Source of the DNA: Alphaproteobacteria bacterium
Lineage (GTDB): Bacteria; Pseudomonadota; Alphaproteobacteria; Caulobacterales; Parvularculaceae
Direction of reading: 5' to 3'
Assembly: GCA_030433215.1 (NCBI GenBank)
Contig: JAUIMC010000005.1
Span: forward strand, 124,001-188,000
DNA length: 64,000 nucleotides
Shown: positions 1-7,833 of the stretch, in pieces
How the letters are laid out: each line of letters starts with the position of its first letter
How positions within the stretch are numbered: the first letter of the stretch is position 1
Made by a program: the position numbers and the translations under genes
Notes under the pieces: model-generated
Seen by the model: only the letters and a program-made list of their open reading frames with translations
What the model was told of the DNA's origin: nothing
Databases searched by the model: none

Positions 1-2
1 CA

Positions 3-785
3 CGGCTCGGGTCGCCGCTCCATCTGCAATCTATCGAGCCCCTGTTCCTTTTGATTCTCGGCCTGTCGATATCGGTGTTCGCAATGTATGAAGGGGCATG
101 GCGGCTTGTGGACCGCGTTCCCGGGTTCGCGACAAGATGGCGGGAATTCCGCTCAGCCGCCCGTCAGCGAAACGACGCTTATCGCATCATGAACCGGGCT
201 ATCGTGAGCGTGCTCGACGCCGCTTCGGTGCAGGTCGGCCTAGCACAGGCTTTTCATAACACCGTCGAAGCGGAAATGCGCAGGGCGAAAAACTGGATTA
301 TGTCTGTCGGCGAGCAAGCGAGCCAGCTGCAGAGCTACCTGGATGGATGGGCGACGACCTGGATCGGCAAATACCGGCGCATCAATGGCGACCGCCGACG
401 CAGCCTGTCGCGCAAGGCGCAAAGAAAAGACACAGTCAAAGATCCGGGTCAGCCGCCAGATTATTTCCAGCAAAAGATCATTTTCGCGAACGAAATGCCG
501 TCGAATGAAGCGACCATGAGCATGGTCGATGATGCAATCGACGATCTGAACTATAATATCGAAGCTCTCGAAGAGCTGCGTTCATGGATCGCCCAGCGCA
601 AAGAGAAACTCAAAGACGAGATCAATTCCAAGGTCGTCAACGACGAGTTTCATTTCCTTGACGAGGACCGCCTGATCCCGGTGCTGCGCGCGTCTTTCCG
701 CGAGAAGACCTCTTTTGAACATGTCAGACACGCGCCGGCGCCGGCGATCGCTGCCGAACGGACAGAAGGCGAGGCCTTCGCATGA
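3..785 (+). CDS. Membrane-anchored coiled-coil protein, N-terminally truncated by window edge
   Basis: The reading frame is open to the left edge. The first in-window start codon is a TTG at 51, but the codons before it continue a hydrophobic stretch, so the true start probably lies upstream. Visible residues about 7-30 form one membrane segment. The rest is soluble, rich in Arg, Lys, Glu and Asp, with a helical, coiled-coil-like part near the C-terminus (EALEELRSWIAQRKEKLKDE). I do not recognise the family. The stop overlaps the next start (ATGA), so it is translationally coupled to a VWA-like membrane protein. A scaffold or tether for that partner is an inference only. Confidence 0.7.
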   Translation, partial: RLGSPLHLQSIEPLFLLILGLSISVFAMYEGAWRLVDRVPGFATRWREFRSAARQRNDAYRIMNRAIVSVLDAASVQVGLAQAFHNTVEAEMRRAKNWIMSVGEQASQLQSYLDGWATTWIGKYRRINGDRRRSLSRKAQRKDTVKDPGQPPDYFQQKIIFANEMPSNEATMSMVDDAIDDLNYNIEALEELRSWIAQRKEKLKDEINSKVVNDEFHFLDEDRLIPVLRASFREKTSFEHVRHAPAPAIAAERTEGEAFA

Positions 786-1552
786 TGGGATGGGTCCGAC
801 GTCACGGCTACTGGCTCTTGATGTGGTCGTCGATGCTTGCCTTGGCGGGCTTCGTTTTTGTGGCGATATCGCTGCGCGACGAGCCAGTCGGCCCCGATAA
901 TTGCCGTCAGGACGGCGTCATCCCAGCACACACCGTCTTCCTGATCGACCAGTCCGACCCCTTCAACGTACAAGACACGCATTGGGTGAACCAGCTTATC
1001 TCAAGCGAGTCCAGAAGCCTGCAGCGTTATGGAAAGTTTACGGTCCTGGCCATCTCGCGCGATGGCGGGCGCGAACCGCTTGAGATTTTCTCGCGTTGCT
1101 CTCCCGGCGCACCAAACGCATTCACTTTCCTTTTCCGCAACGAACGGCTGACCGAGCAGGATTGGAGCGAGAAGTTCAAACTCGACCTTGAAGAGCGCGT
1201 CGCAGATGTGATGCTGAACAAGCAAGCCAATTACTCCCCCTTGCTGGAGCATTTCGAAGCGGTCATGCGGCGCCCGGATTTCGCTCCATTTGTAGAAAAC
1301 AGGCGGCTGGTGGTGGTGACCGACCTCGTCCAGAACACGCCGCGCTGGTCGCATTACCGGAACGGCGCTGATTGGGACGACTTCGAGCGCACCCTCGATT
1401 ATTCCGCTGCGAAAAAATTCGAGAACGTCTATGTCCGAATCCATGTTGTCGAACGCCATAACGGCCCTGACCCGCAAGCGTTGCGGGAGTTCTGGCGCGT
1501 TTATTTCGAGGACATCGGAGGCGGCGAAGTTGACTATGTGATAGACTTCTAA
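782..1552 (+). CDS. Membrane-anchored protein with VWA-like domain
   Basis: 256 residues starting with the ATG that overlaps the upstream stop. Residues about 11-30 are one membrane segment; the rest would be outside the cytoplasm or a tethered domain. A von Willebrand A-like fold is suggested by a hydrophobic strand ending in LIDQSDP (D56, S58), resembling a MIDAS DxSxS loop, and by the strand VVVTD (T180-D181). A Ser at about 152 may be the third MIDAS element. It has two cysteines in the exported part (C41, C106). The family is not recognised. Neighbours upstream are outside the window, so the role is unknown; VWA domains usually mediate metal-dependent protein contacts. Confidence 0.75.
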   Translation: MMGWVRRHGYWLLMWSSMLALAGFVFVAISLRDEPVGPDNCRQDGVIPAHTVFLIDQSDPFNVQDTHWVNQLISSESRSLQRYGKFTVLAISRDGGREPLEIFSRCSPGAPNAFTFLFRNERLTEQDWSEKFKLDLEERVADVMLNKQANYSPLLEHFEAVMRRPDFAPFVENRRLVVVTDLVQNTPRWSHYRNGADWDDFERTLDYSAAKKFENVYVRIHVVERHNGPDPQALREFWRVYFEDIGGGEVDYVIDF

Positions 1553-1592
1553 GCCGGATCACATCGCATCAACTTCGCTTTTCCTATGATTG

Positions 1593-2207
1593 TCAGCTCC
1601 CCGGCGCGGTTTTCTTGAAGCCGTCGAGGGCCATGACCCGCTCGTTCCAGGCATTGATGTTCGGATAATCGCCGAGGCGGATCCCCATGCCCGCCGCATA
1701 GGTGAGCCCGGCGCCTACGGCGAAATCGGCGAGGGTCGGCCCGTCGCCCACCAGCCAGACCTTGCCGTCGAGCGCGGCGTTCAAAAGGCCCGCTTCGCGC
1801 TGGAACCGGATCATCGCCGCTTCCACCGCCGCCTCATCGGGTTCGCCCATATTCAGCATCGGCTTGATCGCGCGCTCGAACTGGATCGGCTGATAGGCCG
1901 GCGTCCAGTGCGCCACATCCCAGAACAGCCACTGATTGACCAGCGCGCGCGCCTGCGGCTCGTCCGGGTAAAGAGCGTTGCCCGCCTTGCCCGCGAGATA
2001 GATCATGATGGCGTTGGACTCGCACAGCCGGAAGCCGTTGTCGTCCATGGCCGGAATGCGGCCCGAGGCGTTCGCCGCCTTGATCGTGTCGTCGCCGGGC
2101 GCGGCCATCACCGATTCAAACTCAAGGCCCAGATGATGCGCCACCGCAAGCGGCTTCCTGACATTCTGCGACAAAGGCGCGCCGATGATCTTGATGGGGT
2201 TCGCCAT
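1593..2207 (-). CDS. Glutathione S-transferase family protein
   Basis: 204 residues, typical of cytosolic bacterial GSTs. The N-terminal thioredoxin-like half (about 1-80) has a Ser at position 13 in PLSQNVRK, the usual place of the catalytic Ser or Tyr. The glutathione-binding signature is GRIPAMDDNGF followed by ESNAI (E63, S64). The C-terminal half is helical with the N-capping box PTLADFAVGA. Members conjugate or reduce small molecules with glutathione; the substrate cannot be read from sequence. It is monocistronic and convergent with the VWA-like gene. Confidence 0.9.
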   Translation of the reverse strand: MANPIKIIGAPLSQNVRKPLAVAHHLGLEFESVMAAPGDDTIKAANASGRIPAMDDNGFRLCESNAIMIYLAGKAGNALYPDEPQARALVNQWLFWDVAHWTPAYQPIQFERAIKPMLNMGEPDEAAVEAAMIRFQREAGLLNAALDGKVWLVGDGPTLADFAVGAGLTYAAGMGIRLGDYPNINAWNERVMALDGFKKTAPGS

Positions 2208-2317
2208 GAGGTTCTCTCCTGAATGATAAGGTCGAAACGCTAGGCGCCGGGCGCGAGAGGGTCAAGGCGGCCCGCTGCGCCCGTTGCCGCGAATAACGCT
2301 GACGTGAAAGGCCGCCT

Positions 2318-3361
2318 TTAAAGCGACTGCATGGCGCGGACGATGCGCGTCGATTCCTCGATCGGCGGCGGCGCGTCGAGCGCATTCTGGAAATAGCGCC
2401 GGGCGACGCTTTTCTCGCCCGCCTCGAGCGCAATCAGCGCGCGGCCCACATAGGCCTCGTAATTGTCGGGCGTGTATTCGAGAAGCCGCGACAGGGTCGC
2501 ATCGCCTTCCCCGGCATTGCCGGCCGCCGCCTCGCAGAGCCCCACATTGACCATGGCATCGAGGGCCCAGGGATCGGACTGCAGGGTCGCCTTGGCCGAG
2601 CCGCAAAAACCCGGCGTCAGCTTTTTGCCCAGCAGTTTTTCCACCTGTTCCGCAAAATTGAAGGGTTTGGGCGCCGGCGCCGGGGGCCGTCTCTGCTCAC
2701 GCATGACCGGCTTTGAAACCTCCACGGGCTTTTGCACCGGCCGCACGCTGGCGAGCTGCGCCGGCTGGGGCGGCGCGAGCCGCTCCGGCGGCGCCAGCGC
2801 GGCGAAGCGCGACAGGCGGTCCGGCTCGCTTTCGCGCAGGGCCGGTTTTGCGGCCAGCCTCGGCGCCGGCTCGCGCTGCGGAACCGATGTCTGGCTCTTT
2901 TCCGGCGCCGCCGCCGGTTTCGCCCCTTGCGCCGAGGCGAGGCTCGGCGTTTTCAACTGGGCCTGGGCGGGTTCGGCGTCGGCGAAGAACATGTCGATAC
3001 AGGTCGCGGCGCGGCCCGAAATCTTGCAGGGCTTGGCGTTGGCGTATTCGAGAATGCGCCGCGTCTCCACATGGAGCGCGCTGCCTTGCCCTTCCCGGCT
3101 CATGGAAAAGCCGGTGATGTTGCGGCTCTTCGCCGTGAGGTCGAGATCCATATCCGTCGCGACGCCGCGCACGAAGAAATCCGCGCCGCCGCGCTTTTCC
3201 ACGGTGCAGTTCGCTTCGCAGATCAGCGCGATCCGTGTTTGCAACGCGCGCTCGCCGACCTGGACATCCTCAAGCCCCGAGACGTCGGGGCTCGCCAGCA
3301 CAGGGCGCGCAAGCGCGGCGAGACCGGCGCAAAGCGCAAAAATGGACAAACGGCGTTTCAT
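2318..3361 (-). CDS. Secreted TPR-like protein of unknown function
   Basis: 347 residues from the ATG that begins MKRRLSIFALCAG; an in-frame start 10 codons earlier would spoil the signal peptide. Residues 1-23 are a Sec signal with likely cleavage after VLA. A compact N-terminal domain with two cysteine pairs (CEANC, and two Cys around SGRAAT) follows, then a long Pro/Ala/Lys-rich low-complexity linker, then a C-terminal helical-repeat part (SEL1/TPR-like: ALDAMVNVGLCEAAAGNAGEG, YVGRALIALEAGE). Probably periplasmic. No enzymatic motif is visible and the family is not recognised. Confidence 0.8.
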   Translation of the reverse strand: MKRRLSIFALCAGLAALARPVLASPDVSGLEDVQVGERALQTRIALICEANCTVEKRGGADFFVRGVATDMDLDLTAKSRNITGFSMSREGQGSALHVETRRILEYANAKPCKISGRAATCIDMFFADAEPAQAQLKTPSLASAQGAKPAAAPEKSQTSVPQREPAPRLAAKPALRESEPDRLSRFAALAPPERLAPPQPAQLASVRPVQKPVEVSKPVMREQRRPPAPAPKPFNFAEQVEKLLGKKLTPGFCGSAKATLQSDPWALDAMVNVGLCEAAAGNAGEGDATLSRLLEYTPDNYEAYVGRALIALEAGEKSVARRYFQNALDAPPPIEESTRIVRAMQSL

Positions 3362-3455
3362 CGGCCCCGGCGGAAACTGTCGCAAAGACAAGCGAGTGAC
3401 CTGACTTCATCGCTAGAGTCGGGCCCGCGGGTCAATGCAAACGAATCAGCGCCGC

Positions 3456-3494
3456 AAAAAGAAACGCGCCGCCCGAGCCTGGCCCGGACGGCGC
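3456..3494 (-). terminator. Rho-independent terminator of the Arg/Asp-repeat gene
   Basis: On the minus strand a GC-rich stem made of GCGCCGTCCGGGCC and GGCTCGGGCGGCGC (14 positions, the two differences being G-U wobbles) is followed by a T-rich run (GTTTCTTTTT). It begins about 25 bases after the stop of the gene ending at 3519. Confidence 0.85.
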
Positions 3495-3518
3495 TGTCCC
3501 TGTGCGGGATCATCCCGT

Positions 3519-4580
3519 TCAGTAGGTGCGATAGACCCGGCGGCTGCCCGGTTTGATATAGCCGTAGCCCCAGGGGTCGTAACAAAGCAGCGCGACTTCC
3601 TGATAACGGCGCCCGCCGCGATAGAATGTCTGCGAAACGACATCGCAATCGCCGATATAGGACCAGCTGTAGAGATCCCAGCCGAAGCTCGCATAGACCC
3701 AGCCGATGGGATTGTAGCTGCCGTAATAGTGGAAAATATTGTGGCCGGTGCACCAGTAGCCATGGCCGTTGCGGGGCCCGTGCCCGTGGCGGTAATGGCG
3801 CCCGCCATAGCGCACGCGCGGATGGCGATAGGCCCCGCTGCGGCGATGGCGCCGGTCCGCATAGCGGCTGTCGCGGCGGCCATCGCGGTAATTGTCCCGG
3901 CGGCGGTCGCGGTCGGCATAGCGCTGATCCCTGCGGCCGTCGCGATACCCGTCCCGGCGGCCATCCCGGCGACCATCGCGATAGGCGTCGCGGCGCCCGC
4001 TTCCATTTCTGACGCCGTCGCGGCGTCCGTCCCGGTTCCGGTCGCCATCGCGGCGCCCGTCGCGCCGGTCGGCCTCGCGGCGCCGGTCCCCGTCCCTGCG
4101 GGCGCCGTCCTGGCGGCGGTCGGCGCCCTGGGCGTTACGGCGGCTGCGATCATTATCGGCCGCGCGGCGGCGGCTTCTGTCATTGTCAGCGGCGCGCCGG
4201 CGGCTTGAATCATTGTCGGCGGTTCTGCGGCGATCGGCGCCGCGATTCGGGGCGCCGTTTCGTTCGCGCATGGCGCCGCGCGGCCCTTCATTCCGGCCCC
4301 CGCTGCGCCGCGCGCCGTCTCTTTGTCCGCCGCTGCGGCGTCCTTCGCTGCGCCGGCCTTCGCCCCGTCGCCCTTCACTTCTGCGGCCTTCGCCGCGGCG
4401 ATCCCGGTCCTGCACCATGGCGATCTGGAAAGACGATGCGCCGCCTGAAGATGTTGAAACGCCGGTCGCAGGCTGCGTCGCGGCGGAAGCGGGCCCACAG
4501 AGCGCCGCGATTGCGACGGCGAATGTCACCGCCGCGCCATGTCTGAAAACCGATACCGGTTTTGATTCCATCAAGGGCAT
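3519..4580 (-). CDS. Secreted Arg/Asp-rich repeat protein with aromatic C-terminal domain
   Basis: 353 residues. The start is chosen at 4580 because a strong Shine-Dalgarno (AGGAGAGG) stands just before it; M4 is an alternative. Residues about 4-34 are a signal peptide ending ASA. Residues 61-80 are two copies of a 10-residue RRGEG/RRSEG unit, 121-150 three copies of ADND(S/R)SRRRA, and 161-240 many RRDG-type units. Residues about 265-353 are a different, folded-looking domain rich in Tyr, Trp and Gly with three cysteines (C277, C312, C333). An extracytoplasmic protein with a polyampholyte linker is likely. Function unknown; binding to anionic polymers or cell wall is a guess. Confidence 0.8.
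   Translation of the reverse strand: MPLMESKPVSVFRHGAAVTFAVAIAALCGPASAATQPATGVSTSSGGASSFQIAMVQDRDRRGEGRRSEGRRGEGRRSEGRRSGGQRDGARRSGGRNEGPRGAMRERNGAPNRGADRRRTADNDSSRRRAADNDRSRRRAADNDRSRRNAQGADRRQDGARRDGDRRREADRRDGRRDGDRNRDGRRDGVRNGSGRRDAYRDGRRDGRRDGYRDGRRDQRYADRDRRRDNYRDGRRDSRYADRRHRRSGAYRHPRVRYGGRHYRHGHGPRNGHGYWCTGHNIFHYYGSYNPIGWVYASFGWDLYSWSYIGDCDVVSQTFYRGGRRYQEVALLCYDPWGYGYIKPGSRRVYRTY
3861..4400 (-). repeat. Degenerate in-frame repeat tract encoding Arg/Asp-rich units
   Basis: Tandem 30-base and shorter units inside the secreted protein gene encode RRSEG, ADNDRSRRRA and RRDG repeats. The three-base periodicity and absence of stops make several other frames look open across the tract. Confidence 0.75.
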
Positions 4581-4796
4581 TCGCCTCTCCTGTCGATAAA
4601 GCGAGGCCCCCTAGCGCCCGAGAGCAATCTGCGGCACGGAACAGTTTACGTCAACGCAAACATGGCGGCGATGCAGCGATAAATGCTTGAAATAAGGCGA
4701 AAACACGGCAATCGTGTCGCAATTATGGCGCGCCCGTGCGTATGCGGATGAATATGGCGGAAATGGGGCGCTGACGGAAGCGAGATTTGAAACCGA

Positions 4797-5936
4797 ATGA
4801 CGTGCGCGCAACATACCTTTCTCGAATTCTTCGCCGGCGGCGGCATGACGCGGCTGGGCTTGGGCGATTCGTGGCGCTGTCTTCTCGCGAATGATCTCGA
4901 CCCGGCGAAATGCGCTGCTTACGCCGCGAATTTCGGCGCAGACGATCTTGTCGAGAGCGACATCGCCGCCCTATCTCTTGACGACATGCCCGCACAACGC
5001 GCCGATCTCGCCTGGGGATCTTTTCCCTGTCAGGATCTGTCGCTTGCGGGGGCGCGCGGCGGCATGAGCGCGGCGCGCTCGGGCGCATTCTTTCCTTTCT
5101 GGTCGCTGATGGAAGGCCTCGTCGCGCAAGGCCGGGGCCCGCGCATCATCGCCATCGAAAATGTCGTCGGCCTTTTAAGCTCGAATGGCGGGCGCGATTT
5201 CGCCGTCGTCGCCGAGCGCATGGCGCGAGCCGGCTACGCCGTGACGGCCGCCGTTCTCGATGCGAAATATTTCACGCCGCAATCGCGCCCGCGGCTTTTC
5301 ATTCTGGGCTTCGCGCCGGATCTGGTCCCGCCAGCCGCAAACACTCCGCCGAAAGAAGACATGGCGCCGCCCGCTCTTCTGGCGGCCTGCGACGCCTTGC
5401 CGGCTTCGGTGAAAGAGCGCTGGTTCTGGCTCGCGCCGGCGCCGAAAACCGGGCGCAATATGCGCCTGTCGGACGTCATCGACCGGGACGCGCCCGACTG
5501 GCACGAGCCCGAACACACGCAAAAGCTCATTTCCATGATGGCGCCGCATCAGCGCGCGCGCATCGACAAGCTGATCGAGCATGGCGCGCGGCGCGCGGGC
5601 GCCGCTTTCCGCAGGACGCGTCAGGAGAACGGCAAGACGGTGCAGCGCGTCGAAGCGCGTTTCGACGGTCTGGCGGGATGTTTGCGCACGCCCGCAGGCG
5701 GGTCTTCGCGCCAGATGGTTTTCGCAGTTGAAAAAGGCGAAGTCCGTTCGCGCCTTATCACGCCCCGCGAGGCGGCGCGGCTCATGGGCCTGCCGGAAGA
5801 ATACCGCCTGCCCGCCCGCGCCAATGCGGCGCTGAAGCTCTGCGGCGACGGCGTCTGCGTGCCGGTTGTGGCCTGGCTCGCCGAAAATGTTTTCGCGCCG
5901 GCGCTCGCCGCCGCAAAGTCGCGCCGCGCGGCGTGA
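4797..5936 (+). CDS. DNA (cytosine-5-)-methyltransferase
   Basis: 379 residues with the C5-methylase motifs in order: motif I FFAGGGMTRLGLG (about 10-22, SAM binding); motif IV SFPCQDLS with catalytic C78; motif VI IENV with E121; motif VIII QSRPR at about 162; a target-recognition region around 190-290; LRTPAGGSSRQ and the C-terminal GDGVCVPVV (motif X). It methylates C5 of cytosine in an unknown DNA sequence. It overlaps vsr by 4 bases. No restriction endonuclease is visible beside it, so it may be an orphan methylase or the remnant of a restriction-modification system. Confidence 0.93.
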   Translation: MTCAQHTFLEFFAGGGMTRLGLGDSWRCLLANDLDPAKCAAYAANFGADDLVESDIAALSLDDMPAQRADLAWGSFPCQDLSLAGARGGMSAARSGAFFPFWSLMEGLVAQGRGPRIIAIENVVGLLSSNGGRDFAVVAERMARAGYAVTAAVLDAKYFTPQSRPRLFILGFAPDLVPPAANTPPKEDMAPPALLAACDALPASVKERWFWLAPAPKTGRNMRLSDVIDRDAPDWHEPEHTQKLISMMAPHQRARIDKLIEHGARRAGAAFRRTRQENGKTVQRVEARFDGLAGCLRTPAGGSSRQMVFAVEKGEVRSRLITPREAARLMGLPEEYRLPARANAALKLCGDGVCVPVVAWLAENVFAPALAAAKSRRAA

Positions 5937-6352
5937 CGGCGAAAAACAAAAGCACCGACGTCTTCACGAAAGAAAAGCGCTCCGAGGTGATGCGCGCGGT
6001 CAAGGGGCGCGACACCAAGCCCGAAATGTTGCTGCGCAAAAAACTGCACGCGCTGGGCTATCGCTACCGGCTCAATGTCAAAGAGCTTCCGGGCAAGCCG
6101 GACCTCGTTTTTCCGAAATTCAAGACGGTTATTTTCGTACATGGCTGCTTCTGGCACGGCCATGACTGCAAACGCGGAAGCCGTCAGCCAAAGCAGAACG
6201 CCGACTACTGGCTTCAGAAAATCGCGCGAAACAAAGCCAGGGACCAGAAGAACAAGGCGTCTCTCGAAAAGCTTGGCTGGCGCGTCATCACGGTATGGGA
6301 ATGCGAGCTCAAGGAACTCGACCCCGCGACGCTGCCGATCAAAGGGTTTTGA
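5933..6352 (+). CDS. vsr: Very short patch repair endonuclease Vsr
   Basis: 139 residues, the normal Vsr length, starting at a GTG that overlaps the methylase stop (GTGA). The family core is clear: RSEVMRAVKGRDTKPE near the start, the catalytic Asp in KPDLVF (D57), and the metal and active-site segment VHGCFWHGHDC (H70, H75, H77, C72, C79). Vsr nicks the strand beside T:G mismatches made when 5-methylcytosine deaminates, so it protects the sites modified by the upstream methylase. Coupled translation fits this pairing. Confidence 0.95.
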   Translation: MTAKNKSTDVFTKEKRSEVMRAVKGRDTKPEMLLRKKLHALGYRYRLNVKELPGKPDLVFPKFKTVIFVHGCFWHGHDCKRGSRQPKQNADYWLQKIARNKARDQKNKASLEKLGWRVITVWECELKELDPATLPIKGF

Positions 6353-6426
6353 GGGGAACCGGCTGGCGAAACATGCTGTCTGTTGGCATATATGGTGTGC
6401 GGCAACCCTTTCGAAACGGATGAGCC

Positions 6427-6720
6427 ATGACAGACGACACTTTAAAAATCGAGCATTATGAGAAAAACGGCGTGGGCCGTTACCGCGCTGATGTGGCCGG
6501 CGGCGAAGCCGAACTCACCTACACGCTGAATGAGGACGACGTGATGGTCATCGACCGCACCTTCACGCCGCCGGAAGCGCGCGGCAAGAGCATCGCCCGC
6601 AAGCTGACGGAGCGGGCGGTGGCCGACGCGAAAGAGCATCATCTTCGCGTCGATCCGCAATGTCCTTATGTGGCCAAGCTGTTTGAGCGAAAGCCGGAAT
6701 GGGCGTCCTTGCGCGCCTAA
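6427..6720 (+). CDS. Small GNAT-like N-acetyltransferase (NATD1/YjdJ type)
   Basis: 97 residues. It has the compact GNAT fold of the NATD1 kind: VMVIDRTFTPPEARGKSIAR gives the acetyl-CoA pyrophosphate loop, followed by LTERAVADAKEHHLRV and the C-terminal CPYVAKLFERKPEW. Substrates of this subfamily are largely unknown. It stands 74 bases after vsr, so co-transcription is possible. Confidence 0.85.
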   Translation: MTDDTLKIEHYEKNGVGRYRADVAGGEAELTYTLNEDDVMVIDRTFTPPEARGKSIARKLTERAVADAKEHHLRVDPQCPYVAKLFERKPEWASLRA

Positions 6721-6730
6721 AAGGCGCGCA
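6710..6730. other. Perfect 8-bp hairpin overlapping the GNAT stop codon
   Basis: TGCGCGCC, loop TAAAA, GGCGCGCA. The hairpin lies between the convergent GNAT gene and the 63-residue gene. It has no T-run on either side, so it is a weak candidate for a bidirectional terminator or RNA 3-prime end. Confidence 0.45.
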
Positions 6731-6757
6731 TAGACAACGCAACTGCAAAACGCCTGG

Positions 6758-6949
6758 CTAGGCGCGATAGGCGGCGTGAACGGCGTGGCCTTTTTCCTCG
6801 TAACCGAAGGCGGCGGCCGCTTCCGGCGTCTCGTTCAAGAGCCGCACGGCGCGATCATAGGCGTCGAGATTGGTGCAGCGAAGCGACACGCGCTTCACCT
6901 GAACGCCTTTGTCGTTCACAAGCTCAAACTGGTAAGGTCTTTTCGTCAT
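6758..6949 (-). CDS. Small conserved-looking hypothetical protein
   Basis: 63 residues. ATG at 6949 with GGAG 8 bases upstream. The sequence (TKRPYQFELVNDKGVQVKR and so on) suggests one small alpha/beta domain without membrane segments or cysteine clusters beyond a single Cys. No family recognised. Its leader holds a hairpin at 6964-6979 and a CtrA-type box at 7070-7084, so cell-cycle control is possible. Confidence 0.65.
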   Translation of the reverse strand: MTKRPYQFELVNDKGVQVKRVSLRCTNLDAYDRAVRLLNETPEAAAAFGYEEKGHAVHAAYRA

Positions 6950-6963
6950 CTCATTACTCCATG

Positions 6964-6979
6964 TGCGTTCGAAAACGCA
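6964..6979. promoter_or_regulatory. Inverted repeat in leader of the 63-residue gene
   Basis: TGCGTT, spacer CGAA, AACGCA: a perfect 6-bp inverted repeat directly upstream of the ribosome-binding site of the minus-strand gene starting at 6949. It could be an operator or an mRNA hairpin. Confidence 0.4.
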
Positions 6980-7069
6980 TTTCGATCAAATGGAGCAACA
7001 GCACAGAGCGCGGAATGAAATGCACGCGACTTCAATTTCATCCGCGCGTCATGGGATAGGCGCGGGCCC

Positions 7070-7084
7070 TTAAAGACTCCTTAA
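7070..7084. promoter_or_regulatory. CtrA-type box with internal GANTC
   Basis: TTAA (7070-7073), seven bases AGACTCC, TTAA (7081-7084) matches the full CtrA consensus TTAA-N7-TTAA. The spacer contains GACTC, a CcrM methylation site. It lies about 120 bases upstream of the 63-residue gene on the minus strand. The rest of the 267-base gap 6950-7216 holds no gene I can support. Confidence 0.5.
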
Positions 7085-7216
7085 ACGCCGCGCGTGCGCC
7101 AGATGAACATTTGGATAGGGCGCGCCCTTCTTTTCGCGGCGCCTTTCACATTATCGAGAGATAGAAAACAACGCCGGTCTTACCCTCAAATGGGGATGCC
7201 GAAAGGCGTGACGACT

Positions 7217-7822
7217 TCAAAACGGGACGCGATCGCGCATGACTTGTTTCAGAACGGGCGCCAGCATGTCAGGCTTGCCGATATGATGCGCCCGAAGTCC
7301 CGCCGCGCGCGCCGCATCAATATTGGGCAGAACGTCGTCGAAGAAAATAATCGTCTCCGGCGCTGCATCCAGCGCCTCGATCACCTGCCGGTATATGCCG
7401 GGCTCCGGCTTGCGCGCGCCCATTTCGTGCGACAGAAATTCCCGCTCGAAAACACCGCCAAGCCCGAGCGCTTCCGCCTGGCGCCAGTGCGGGATGTTGA
7501 TGTTCGACAGACAGGCGAGCCGGGCCTTGCCTTCAAACGCCGCAATCGCCGCTTTCGCGCCGGGCAGGAGACGTTCCGGCCAGGTTTCAAAGTCGGCGAT
7601 GAAAGCATCAGGCGCCATATCGATGCGCCACTCCCTAACCGCTCTTTGCGCAAAGGCCTCCGGCGAGACTTCGCCGCGCTCAAAGGCGTGCAGATTGTCC
7701 GACGCCGACATCGCCGCATGGGCGTCCGCGACGGACATGACGCCGCCCGATAACGCAGCGAGACGTTCAGGGCCGCGATAATCGACGACAACCCCGCCGA
7801 GATCGAACAGCAATGTCAGCAT
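7217..7822 (-). CDS. HAD-superfamily hydrolase (YihX-like)
   Basis: 201 residues from ATG 7822; earlier in-frame starts lie inside the upstream dehydrogenase. The nucleophile loop is FDLGGVVVD with Asp7, where the usual second Asp is Gly, as in YihX-type sugar phosphatases (DLGN/DLGG). Further HAD motifs are CLSNIN (motif II), ARKPEPGIYRQ (motif III Lys) and IIFFDDVLPN (motif IV acids). A small phosphomonoester is the probable substrate. It begins 11 bases after the acyl-CoA dehydrogenase and is likely co-transcribed with it. Confidence 0.9.
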   Translation of the reverse strand: MLTLLFDLGGVVVDYRGPERLAALSGGVMSVADAHAAMSASDNLHAFERGEVSPEAFAQRAVREWRIDMAPDAFIADFETWPERLLPGAKAAIAAFEGKARLACLSNINIPHWRQAEALGLGGVFEREFLSHEMGARKPEPGIYRQVIEALDAAPETIIFFDDVLPNIDAARAAGLRAHHIGKPDMLAPVLKQVMRDRVPF

Positions 7823-7833
7823 CGGCCCCGCGC

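Noticed and set aside
3435-4498. Open frames in other phases over the Arg/Asp repeat gene, including an Ala/Pro-rich one
   Set aside because: They arise from the repeated codons of the real gene. Only the chosen frame has a signal peptide, strong Shine-Dalgarno and correctly placed terminator.
7117-7128. Palindrome AGGGCGCGCCCT downstream of the HAD gene
   Set aside because: No loop and no T-run, in GC-rich DNA where such words are common; not convincing as terminator or operator.
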